From: Chrysochromulina tobinii
Taxonomy: Eukaryota; Haptophyta; Prymnesiales; Chrysochromulinaceae
DNA length: 32,744 nt
Direction: 5' to 3'
Assembly: GCA_001275005.1 (NCBI GenBank)
Contig: JWZX01002791.1
Coordinates: 1 to 32,744 of the forward strand
Position 1 is the stretch's first letter. Each line of letters starts with the position of its first letter. A program made the translations under genes and the position numbers. This document shows positions 17,126-25,097 of this stretch, piece by piece. The notes under the pieces were generated by a model. The model did no database searches and was not told the origin of the DNA. It saw nothing but the letters and a program-made list of their open reading frames with translations.

Positions 17126-19540
17126 TTAATCCTTCCCCCTCTCGACGACATCGACCGGGGCGGTCGACTTCCTGGGGGGGAGCAGCATCTTCGCAAAAAG
17201 GCCGCCCATCACGGGCCGCGCGATGAAGCTGAGCGCGTACGTCTGCTTGGCCGTCACGGTGTCGTACAGGTCCGTGAGTGGCTGGCGGCTCTCGGTCTCA
17301 TTGTAGTACCGGAAGAGAGGATCCATGAGCTTGTGGAAGCCCGTGTCGTCGGGCATCATCGCAGCGACCCAAGAGAGCCAATCGCTCTTGACGTAGGTGT
17401 GGCGCGGGTCCATGGGCACGCCATACTCCTTGAGGTTGCGTAGGCAGTAGTTGGTCTCAATCTTGGCGATCTTGTCAAAGTCAAACGGCCCGTCGAGTTC
17501 GAGCAGTCTCTGCCACAGCAGATTGTACTTGAAGCTCCAGCTGTCGGTGACGCCGGGCACCGGGTTGTAGCTCATCATGTAGTGCGGAGCGATTCGGTCA
17601 GAGTAGGCGTACTGCTCCCACGTGGTCGCGTAACGGTCGGCCGTCGCACTATACGACTTGCAGTCGACGCCCTCGACGCCCATGAGCGAGCACAGCTCCG
17701 CGTAGGCTCGGATGGCGATGATGCCCTTCTGCCCCAGGTTGGTGTTGTTCGCGAGCCGGCCGGTGAAATCGTCCGTGCACAGCTGGTCCGCGGGGAAGAG
17801 GGACGTACGCACAAGCTCGTCGGCCCATTTCTGGAGCATCGGCATGTAGGGCGTGAGCCACCTCATGGCCGATGAGGCACCCGAACGCTGCACGAGCGCC
17901 AGGAGCATGAAGAGCATGTTGCCGCTATTCTCGAGCGGCATGGGCTCTTGCGCGGCGGTCGAGTCGTTGGCGATTGGGTATGTGCCCAGCTGATGCGGCG
18001 AGTACGGGTTCCCGAAACGAATGAACGTCTCGTTGTTAGCGTACGCCAGCACAGGCACGAGCAGCTGTCGGAGCAGCTCGGGCTCCGTGTACAGGAGCAT
18101 AGGCGAGGCGGGGTAGATGACATCCATCGTGTTCATATCTCCGTTGGTCGATATCTCCTTGAGGAAGGTCCACGTCACGTCGCGATCGTCCACCCAAACA
18201 GGCTTGAGCGCCGCGAGCACCTGCCGGTAAGCGAGGGCGCAGAGCTGCGAGTACGCGACGCCACCGACGGCCTGCAGCTTAGCGAGGAGGGCTTCGTCGT
18301 GCTGCTCACTCTTGGCGAGGAGCGCGTCCACTTCGGTGGAAGCGGCGGCGATGGCCGCCGTGATATCGGGGTACGCCTGCGTCCACAGCCCCTTGTACTC
18401 CTTCTTGAAGTAGTAGACCGAGCGCACGTCGTCGTACGCGAGGAGCACGGTGTGTTGTGCTGACGCCGACGTTGTGCCGCGTGCGCCGACGACGCCAAGA
18501 TCGACGAAAATGGCGAGCGCGGGGAGGTCGTCGGCGCACGTGCGAGGCTGGCGCGTGTCCACCGTGCTGGGCAGCGTGCCAGTCTGGACGAAGTCCTGGC
18601 GTGCCCTTGCCGCCGAGCCAGCACGCAGCACGCTCGCTGGCGCCGTCGACTCACCAGCAGCCAGATACAAGTAACCCCAATCAATATTGACGCGATCGCC
18701 TTTTGAGCCGAGGACTTCCTGGGCGTGCGAGCCCATCCGGATGGCGTGCACCCTTGGATCGTAGATATCCGCCCACTCGACCTGCTGCCCCTCACAATCG
18801 TTGACCGTGTGAGCGGCGGAGAAGTCTGTGTACAGCTTGATGCTGTGCCCTTGGCCATCGAGCGACCGAACCTCGTGGTGGACGTAGTATACGGGGCGGC
18901 TGAGGCGCAAGTGATCGTCGGTGAAGGCCGACTGCAGCAGCGTGAGCGTGAGCGCCACCACGCCCGGGACCTCGAGCTCGAAGACCGTCCGGGTCGGGTA
19001 CACGACGACCGAGCGCTGCATCATCGACGGCACCGAGACGTCGCACGGCGGGCGCGAGGCGGGGTAGATGACGCTCGAGTTGCTGCGAGCGTCCTTGGTC
19101 CGCGGCTCGGTGCAATCTTTGAGCCAGCATGTGTCATGGTCGAGCACGAACCCCTTGCAAGCCGGGTTGTTGTAGCAGCGCTCGTTGCAGTCGTCCACTC
19201 CCTGGTTGCCCGTGTCGCCGATGTCGCACTGGCTTGGATTGATGTTCTCGCCGGGGTACGCCGTGGCCGGCCCCGGTGTAGTCACCCGAGGGCTGTGGCA
19301 GTCGCCCAGATAACGATACGTGACTCCGTCCACCATGATCATGCCGAGGCTGTCCTTCGCGACACCGTCCCAGTGCCGCACACCGGCAGCGGTCGAGTTG
19401 TCACCCCAGATCCAGCTTTGCATGAAGGGGTCGGCGGTGATCAGTGGAATCGCCGGAGGGCGGAATCGAAGGTTGGCGATCGCCGCGCTCGCCGGGCCAG
19501 GCGCGGCGGCGTGCGTAGCAGTAGCGAGCAGCGTGAGCAT
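17126..19540 (-). CDS. Secreted GtaA-type glutaminase with a PAN/Apple-like insertion
   Basis: A complete 804-residue frame; TAA lies in frame two codons before the ATG. A short hydrophobic leader (LTLLATATHAAA) indicates secretion. Residues 25-80 carry the N-terminal signature of the fungal/bacterial GtaA family (FRPPAIPLITADPFMQSW, then HWDG and GMIMVDGVTYRYLG). After residue 80 a Cys-rich insertion (about 80-165, DDCNERCYNNPACKGFVLD) resembles a PAN/Apple domain. The family then resumes: DIYDPRVHAIRMGSHAQEVLG, TFLKEISTNGDMNTMDVIYP, CTDDFTGRLANNTNLGQKGI, YNLLWQRLLELDGPF and DPRHTYVKSDWLSWVAAM. By family it hydrolyses extracellular L-glutamine to glutamate and ammonia, a nitrogen-scavenging role. 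Several N-glycosylation sequons (NNT, NNE, NDS) fit secretion. It shares a 193-bp divergent promoter with the M41-like gene. Confidence 0.88.
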   Translation of the reverse strand: MLTLLATATHAAAPGPASAAIANLRFRPPAIPLITADPFMQSWIWGDNSTAAGVRHWDGVAKDSLGMIMVDGVTYRYLGDCHSPRVTTPGPATAYPGENINPSQCDIGDTGNQGVDDCNERCYNNPACKGFVLDHDTCWLKDCTEPRTKDARSNSSVIYPASRPPCDVSVPSMMQRSVVVYPTRTVFELEVPGVVALTLTLLQSAFTDDHLRLSRPVYYVHHEVRSLDGQGHSIKLYTDFSAAHTVNDCEGQQVEWADIYDPRVHAIRMGSHAQEVLGSKGDRVNIDWGYLYLAAGESTAPASVLRAGSAARARQDFVQTGTLPSTVDTRQPRTCADDLPALAIFVDLGVVGARGTTSASAQHTVLLAYDDVRSVYYFKKEYKGLWTQAYPDITAAIAAASTEVDALLAKSEQHDEALLAKLQAVGGVAYSQLCALAYRQVLAALKPVWVDDRDVTWTFLKEISTNGDMNTMDVIYPASPMLLYTEPELLRQLLVPVLAYANNETFIRFGNPYSPHQLGTYPIANDSTAAQEPMPLENSGNMLFMLLALVQRSGASSAMRWLTPYMPMLQKWADELVRTSLFPADQLCTDDFTGRLANNTNLGQKGIIAIRAYAELCSLMGVEGVDCKSYSATADRYATTWEQYAYSDRIAPHYMMSYNPVPGVTDSWSFKYNLLWQRLLELDGPFDFDKIAKIETNYCLRNLKEYGVPMDPRHTYVKSDWLSWVAAMMPDDTGFHKLMDPLFRYYNETESRQPLTDLYDTVTAKQTYALSFIARPVMGGLFAKMLLPPRKSTAPVDVVERGKD

Positions 19541-19733
19541 TGATTAATGGAGCCACACATCGCTCGCGCGCGGAAGGGCCGAAGTCCCGCCCCCGGCCCC
19601 GTCGTGTCCACCCAAACTTCGGCGAAACCGTTCCACGCTTACCCCATGGGCGCGTGACTGCGACTAGACATAACGCAATGATCAGCAAATTGAGACTTTT
19701 CGCAGAAGACACGCCGCCGGAAGCGCTCGCAAT
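19541..19733. promoter_or_regulatory. Short divergent promoter
   Basis: 193 bp separate the ATG of the glutaminase (minus) and of the M41-like gene (plus), so both promoters must share this interval. No clear TATA element or repeat is visible. Confidence 0.5.
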
Positions 19734-20999
19734 ATGCGCTCCGTCGAATCGATGCTGCTAACCTTTCTCCTGACCTCCGCAGTATCTGCAGTACGTCTCG
19801 CCCCTCCTTCATCACGTCTCTCAGTGCTCCCGCGACGAGAACGAGCCTCGATCGTCGCGTTGGCAGCCGACGCCTCGCTCGCCGAAGCCGTTGACTCTGC
19901 TTGTGCAAGGGCGGCGCCTCCGCGCGTGGGCCTCGATGACAACGGCGAGACCGAGCTGCGGATTCAGAACGAGTTGCTCTCAGCCTACGCGGCGCTCGCC
20001 TCTCAGGGCCGGCTGCGTGCCTTTGGCAGCTGCGCGGGCGCGCTGCCGGCGCCGGAGCCGCGCGAGCTGCCTCCGGAAGCGCAGTTCCAGCTGACTGGGC
20101 TGCCAACCAAGGCGTTTGCGCCGCCGCCGGTGAACAACGTGGCCGATTTGGCGGTGGGGCTGACGGGCGCCGGCCTCCTTGCAGCCGCAGCCCTCGTACT
20201 GCAAGTCGACTACCGGCTCTTCGCGGGCGGCATCGGCGCAGCCCTCGCGGCTGACCGTATACTCTTCAAGGGATTACTGGCGGAGGGGTTGACGCGTGCG
20301 GTGCGCCCGGGATACGCGTCAACGGTGGTGAAGCACGAGGCCGGCCACCTGCTCGTGGCCGTGCTGCTCGGCTGCCCGATCCAGAATGTCGTCCTCGACC
20401 CGATCGCCGCCCTACGCGACGGTCGCTTCGGCGGGGTTGCTGGCACGGTGTTCTTCGACCCAGCGCTGGGCGAAGGGATGCGTAACGGGCGACTCTCACG
20501 CGAGTCGATCGACCGGTTCTCCGTCATCGTGATGGCCGGGCTCGCCGCTGAGGCGATGCTCAACGGCAAGGCACTCGGCGGCCAGTCTGACGAGCAATCT
20601 CTCGTTGCGTTGCTCGCGTCACTCGACGGCGGGCGCACGTGGAATCTCGGACGCATCCAGAACCAGGCGCGCTGGGGCGCGAGCCAGGCGCTGCTGCTGC
20701 TGCGCGAGCATCGGCCCGTGTACGACGCGCTCGTCACGGCGCTCGAATCCGGCTGCACTGTCGGTGAGGCCATCGCCACTATCGAGGCGGCGGTCGTGCC
20801 CACTTTTGGCCGCAACGGCGAGCTTCCCGGCGAGACGCGCCGTCGCAAGCTAAGGTCCGCGGCCGCGGAGCTGAGCGATCTGGTGGCACCGGCACGCGTC
20901 GTGCCGCAGAATGGCGATGCTGCTGCCGCTGCCGTCTCGCAGATCGCCGAGCGGTTGCGCGCCATCGACAGGCGGCTCGCCGAGCTCGACCCTGAATGA
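19734..20999 (+). CDS. Stand-alone M41 (FtsH-like) metallopeptidase-domain membrane protein, plastid type
   Basis: A complete 421-residue frame. The N terminus is a signal peptide (MLLTFLLTSAVSA), followed by a Ser/Arg-rich, transit-like stretch that suggests a complex plastid. Two hydrophobic helices span about 136-180. The catalytic motif HEAGH (201-205) matches HExxH of M41 peptidases, followed by LLGCPIQNVVLD, GVAGTVFFD, LSRESIDRFSVIVMAGLAAEA and GGQSDEQSL; Asp286 is in the position of the third zinc ligand. There is no AAA ATPase domain. This matches the land-plant and algal family of chloroplast peptidase-M41-like proteins that lack the ATPase. Whether it is an active protease is unknown, but the zinc-site residues are intact. 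It is convergent with the GNAT gene. Confidence 0.85.
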   Translation: MRSVESMLLTFLLTSAVSAVRLAPPSSRLSVLPRRERASIVALAADASLAEAVDSACARAAPPRVGLDDNGETELRIQNELLSAYAALASQGRLRAFGSCAGALPAPEPRELPPEAQFQLTGLPTKAFAPPPVNNVADLAVGLTGAGLLAAAALVLQVDYRLFAGGIGAALAADRILFKGLLAEGLTRAVRPGYASTVVKHEAGHLLVAVLLGCPIQNVVLDPIAALRDGRFGGVAGTVFFDPALGEGMRNGRLSRESIDRFSVIVMAGLAAEAMLNGKALGGQSDEQSLVALLASLDGGRTWNLGRIQNQARWGASQALLLLREHRPVYDALVTALESGCTVGEAIATIEAAVVPTFGRNGELPGETRRRKLRSAAAELSDLVAPARVVPQNGDAAAAAVSQIAERLRAIDRRLAELDPE

Positions 21000-21232
21000 A
21001 TTGGCATTTAAAAAGATCATGACAAACTCTGCAGATCGCGTGTCACACAGCTCTGCAACCAAGTGTTACACTCTCACATGAGTACATATACGATCAGCAA
21101 CGACGCCCCTATCCATGCCTCTCTTTCTCCGCGACGAACGGCTGCGGAAGTTACCACGCAGTTGTGGTGTGCGTCGCTTCATCCGAGGCCGAGGGTAGTG
21201 CGTGGTCCACCAATCACAACGAGGTGCGCCCA

Positions 21233-22363
21233 TCAGCCGACGACCTTGACGGGTGTGCCGATGGCGACGCGGCGCACCTCGGTGCCGTTGACCGCTTTGC
21301 CCACCACCGGCGTGTCCTGCTCGTGCTTGAGCTGCGAGCAGGACTCGCCGTGGCAAGCGAAGTTCAGCCGGTTCTCCTTATTGCTGCCGAACCGAGCCGC
21401 GACGGCGTTGTAGAGGAATTCGCAGGCTCCGATGAGCAATCAGAGAACCATGGAGTCTGTGTTGCGGAGGGCCGAGATAGAAAGCCTTTTGTGAGCGAAA
21501 GTTTGTGCGAGCGCGTCCGAGAATCTTCACGCGTTCACGGCGGCCCAAGCGCTCGTAGCGGCGCGTAAAGTTACTGTGCAGGATCCGCCCCTGCCTGCGA
21601 AAGCGCGCTCGCAAGTGCACAGTTTAAGGTCGATTCAGCAACGTGGCACCCGATTCGTAGAACAATTTTGAATGCAGGCCCTCGTCTAGCGGAGACCATC
21701 TGTACATGTGATTACAGAGGACTTAGAGTCCAACCTCTCGGGCGCTGGTATCCCTTTCGACGTCGGGCGACCCGAGGGCGCTCGCATTCGCTGCTGTGGC
21801 GGCGGCGAGTGTGGCGAGGCCATGCAATTACCTGTCTCCACCGTGCCTCCCAGACGCCTGTAGAATTGCACGAGCTGCTCGGTCCGGCGCTCGGAGGCCT
21901 GATGCGCGGCCTTCACGGAGCCACTCAGCGCACCGAGCCCGTGTGCCTCGGCATAGGACGAGGCGCTCCGCATCAGTCGACTGCCTACGCCGCAGCCACG
22001 GTGCTCCGGCAGCACGCAAAGAGATGAGACGAAGAGCGTGTCGTGGTACTTCACGAGCATGGCCAGCCCAACCACGTGAGCGCCCTGGATCGCGAGGAGC
22101 CACTCGCAAGCGTCGACGTCGTGAAAGCCGCACAGAACGCTCAGCGCGTCCTCTTCCATGGCAGCTCGCGTATCCTCGTCCGCGAGGTCCTCAGGAAAGC
22201 TGCACTCAATCAAGCCCTTGATGGCGGGACTGAAGCGGCGAGCCACGGAGGAGCTAGCGACGACGATTCGGCAGCATTGTCGCTGGCGCCGCTGGCGCCG
22301 CAGGTAGTGGAGAGCGAGTAGAGCCGCTCCGACAACGAGGATCCGTGCGAACACCTGGCTCAT
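21233..22363 (-). CDS. GNAT-family N-acetyltransferase, probably two exons
   Basis: Exon 1 (22363-21832) begins at an ATG with a hydrophobic segment (residues 5-20, possible signal anchor). It carries the GNAT core: EWLLAIQGAHVVGLAMLV, LFVSSLCVLPEHRGCGVGSR (acetyl-CoA loop RGCGVG at 122-127) and LVQFYRRLGG. The frame continues to a stop at 21686, but codons after GAGACAG/GTAATT lose third-position GC, as in an intron. A strongly coding-like segment (21426-21233, LNFACHGESCSQLKHEQDTP ... AIGTPVKVVG) ends in TGA. Joining the donor at 21831 to an acceptor at 21427 keeps phase (G plus CC gives Ala) and predicts 241 residues. The substrate is not predictable. The unspliced alternative is 225 residues, 21686-22363. 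The join is inference; the GNAT domain is clear. Confidence 0.6.
21427..21831 (-). other. Probable 405-nt intron of the GNAT gene
   Basis: Donor CAG/GTAATT at 21831; acceptor after a pyrimidine-containing stretch ending CGGAG at 21427. Base composition and third-position use within it are unlike the flanking exons. The acceptor is weak, so a different acceptor or a separate small gene downstream remains possible. Confidence 0.45.
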
Positions 22364-22801
22364 CCATGCATTGCGACGCCTGCCTCGTGCTATTCTTCAT
22401 GTTTGCATGTTTCGTGTTTGGGGAAGGGGGGCGGGGTCTTTGTGAAAAGGTGTGGGATGGAAAGCAGGCGCTGACAGTCACTTGTGTGAATTGGCTGTTA
22501 GCACGGCAACAAAGTCGGTTCAAAGTCAACCCTTTCTATGCACGCTGATGCAGCACACTGTCACTGATCACTGTATGCTAGCAGCACGCTGTATGCACGC
22601 CATATGCACGCCGTGCACGCTGTATGAAACGGATCAAGCACGCTATCCCGCAATGCGGCATCTCACATACTCCGCATGTGAGGCGGCGAGCCCTTGGCGC
22701 CAAGCATGCCCGCCACAGGGTGTGTATCCTGACGGGCCACGCAGCGCCTGGTGCATCTCGGCACCAAGAGCAGCCGGATGTCCGCGCGCCAGGCGGCCTC
22801 C
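22364..22801. other. Intergenic stretch with short repeats, no gene
   Basis: About 440 bp containing the GNAT promoter. The 12-mer gcacgctgtatg occurs twice (about 22583 and 22615) among related gcacgc/atgcac words. A G-rich run sits near 22421-22436. No supported coding frame or RNA gene. Confidence 0.5.
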
Positions 22802-23615
22802 TCAGCCTCCGTCTCGGCCTTGGCAAAGCCCGGTGCCGAGGCTGATTTCCAGTCTCTTGCCGCTGCCAATCCATGGCATGGGCCACGGGGCTGGTGAACC
22901 CAATGAACTCGACGAAGCAGCGGGTTCTTGAGAGCGTGCCTCGACCTCTTCAGGCACGCTCTCCAAAACCCGCTGCTTCAAAAGACGACTGCGAGCGAGA
23001 GCGAGTGAGCGAGTGAGCGAGTGAGCGAGTGAGTGGCGAGAGAGGGAGCGTTCGAGCGCACCTAGGACCTCCTCCGACCCACTCGACTGGCTTGCGGATA
23101 AGGAGGCGAGCAGATGCGGCGTCAGCGGAGATGCCCACAACCGGCGCAGTGCCTCGCTGCTATGCAACACGTGGCGCCGGTCCACGCATACGAACGCCAT
23201 GTCCTTGCCTCCGAGGGCCACTAACTCGGAGGCAAACTGCAAGGAGATTGCTAGCGCTCTCGATAAGGGCAGCTAGATCTGTGAGCGAGCACCCTTCGAG
23301 GCAAAAGGCCGACGAACCTTCGTCGTCGTCGTCGCACAATTCCCCAAGTGTGCGCATGCACCATGTTCCATGCCAGGCTCCCAGGGCGTGAGCTTAGTGG
23401 GTAGCTTGCTGCCTTTGGGCAACGGCCGCCAGCCGGATGCAAGGCAGTCCTCATGGCTCCGGCCGGACACGTCGCCAACGACTCCATCGTGTCGTGCCCC
23501 AGCCAGTACTCGTGCTTGTCTGACTTGTTTACCATCTGGACTGCTGCTCCACCGGCTTTTACCTGCCGCCACGGCTTCTACCTGCCGTGAATGACGGCGG
23601 TGTGAATGCAGCCAT
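22802..23615 (-). CDS. Putative multi-exon or frameshifted gene, function unknown
   Basis: The most secure part is 23236-22802: an exon starting right after a strong acceptor (caatctccttgcag), reading FASELVALGGKDMAFVCVDR and ending in TGA, with high third-position GC. Upstream, an AAG/GTTCGT donor at 23317 would give an 81-nt intron in matching phase with a frame reading ASGWRPLPKGSKLPTKLTPW (about 23460-23318). Further upstream coding character moves to another frame (MVNKSDKHEYWLGHDTMESL, 23535 on). An ATG with CCACCATGG context at 23615 could be the start, with a 41-nt intron (23581-23541) keeping phase. No intron I can find reconciles the frame change near 23450-23480, so there is a frameshift, an error or an unseen exon structure. 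No family recognised. Confidence 0.4.
22914..22979. repeat. Hairpin: 28-bp inverted repeat with 10-nt loop
   Basis: Arms 22914-22941 and 22952-22979 pair at 26 of 28 positions (gaagcagcggg ... gagagcgtgcct). In a minus-strand RNA one of the two mismatches becomes a G-U pair. It lies inside the putative minus-strand exon and encodes a Glu/Val/Arg-rich stretch. Confidence 0.85.
23001..23034. repeat. 8-bp tandem repeat (gcgagtga)n
   Basis: Four perfect copies of gcgagtga plus a partial unit. On the minus strand this encodes a SLAHSLTRSLA-type stretch if the putative exon is real. Period 8 is not a multiple of three, so copy-number change would shift frame. Confidence 0.85.
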
Positions 23616-23860
23616 GGTGGCTGTGTCCGCGGCCACCTCCGCCGCTGCGTCGGGACGCGGCATGATCACGCGGCGGCCGGCCAGACGACGGCATTGTTCG
23701 ATGTGATTTCGGACCAGTTTCGGATATCGGAATCGTCCAACTACTGACTGGCAGACTGACGAAACCGAGTCCTGCGCTCTCTTTTCCCGAGCGCTTCGAA
23801 AGGATTCTCTTCGGATTCTGTCGGAGAAGCCGTCCCACTCTTTTTGTCATCCCGTTCACG

Positions 23861-24490
23861 ATGCTCTCCATGATGCTCTCCATCGCGTCCGTCTCCGCTT
23901 GCCCGACGATTCACACTCTCGGGCAGCTGAACCTCACCGAGTGGACCGCCAAGTCGTGGTACATCCAGCAGCAGCAGGTCACAGAATACCTCCAGCGCAA
24001 CACCTTCTACTGCGTGACCGCGACATACAACCAAGAAGGTGCCACAGTGCCCGGCTTCAAGGGGCCCGTCGTCACCGTCTACAACTATGCCAACCTCAAC
24101 AAGGTCAACGGCCCGAACCAGAATGCCAGGAACATGACGTTGTGCGCACGCGCGGTGAACTCGAGCGACTACTCCCAGCTGGCCGTGGCGCCGTGCTTTC
24201 TGCCCAACGCTGCCGCCGGCCCGTACTGGGTGATTGCGCGCGCGCCCGACTACGCATGGGCCATCGTCAGCGGCGGTCAGCCTACCGAGCAGTTCGACGA
24301 CGGCTGCACGACGAAACAGACCGGCATCAACGACTCTGGCCTGTGGCTCTTCTCGCGCACGCCCGTGGCGCCGGATGAGCAGATCACGACCATGAAGTCC
24401 ATTCTGGAGGCGAAGGGCATCGCGCGATCACAGCTGCTCCCGGTGGCGCACGAGGGCTGTGTCTATGACGGTGCCGTCATCAAGAAGTAG
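23861..24490 (+). CDS. Secreted lipocalin (bacterial-lipocalin / apolipoprotein-D-like)
   Basis: A complete 209-residue frame of normal lipocalin length. A signal peptide (MLSMMLSIASVSA) precedes a Cys-rich mature protein. The first strand LNLTEWTAKSWYIQQQQV resembles the lipocalin opening, though the usual GxW is altered to an NLTEW form. FYCVTATYN and YWVIARAPDYAWAIVSGG (122-139) match the second conserved strand region of Blc/ApoD/plant temperature-induced lipocalins, and GLWLFSRTP with a following helix (DEQITTMKSILEAKGI) matches the end of the barrel. Lipocalins bind small hydrophobic ligands such as lipids or sterols. Cys51 and Cys200 could form the typical barrel disulphide. The start is fixed by the signal peptide; the ATG cluster atgctctccatgatgctctc is a small repeat. 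Confidence 0.85.
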   Translation: MLSMMLSIASVSACPTIHTLGQLNLTEWTAKSWYIQQQQVTEYLQRNTFYCVTATYNQEGATVPGFKGPVVTVYNYANLNKVNGPNQNARNMTLCARAVNSSDYSQLAVAPCFLPNAAAGPYWVIARAPDYAWAIVSGGQPTEQFDDGCTTKQTGINDSGLWLFSRTPVAPDEQITTMKSILEAKGIARSQLLPVAHEGCVYDGAVIKK

Positions 24491-25097
24491 CCAGGGTTCA
24501 ATCTGCGGTTCGGTGTCTGGCATTCAGCAAAATTTGGGCACGCGCCTTGTTCGGGAACCGTCGGCCCCGTCGTAGCGAAATCAAGAAGTGTACATAAAGG
24601 ATAATGTGATGATGCGCTGAGCGGCCATGTTCAGCAAATGGATTACGTAGTAGTACGTGGAACACCGCGGCATGCAGGCCAATGCCGATCACCCGGGGCT
24701 CTGAGCGTGCCGGTGACTCACGATCGACAATTCGAAAATTGAAAATTTATAAAAAAGATTGAGATACGTCGGAACCGTTCTCGTTCAGCCTGTCGATCGT
24801 GTCTCCATCGGTCATCATTTCATGTGATCTGAAAATAAAACAAATACGCGCCCGCACGCGCGCGCCGAGGCGGCGGGGCCATCCGCCTCGTCCTCCGCTT
24901 GCGCCTCCGCTCGAGCGAAGGCGCACCCGATCGCCGATCGGACGGGATAAGGCTTAAGGCGATACGGGCGGACCGGAGCGGAGTCGCGCCGGAGAACGGC
25001 ACGGCAGCGACCGGTGACCCCCACCTTGGGTTGGGCACGCCTTGGGATCATCGCTCCACGGCGCGCTGCTCCGCACATGCCGTCCGTCACGCGCCGA
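24491..25097. other. Convergent 3' intergenic region, AT-rich core
   Basis: 607 bp between the stops of the lipocalin and the xylulokinase genes. It holds both 3' untranslated regions. An AT-rich stretch (about 24730-24770, with ttataaaaaagattgag) contrasts with the flanks; tacataaagg near 24591 and gaaaataaaac near 24831 are possible 3'-end signals. No supported gene. Confidence 0.5.
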
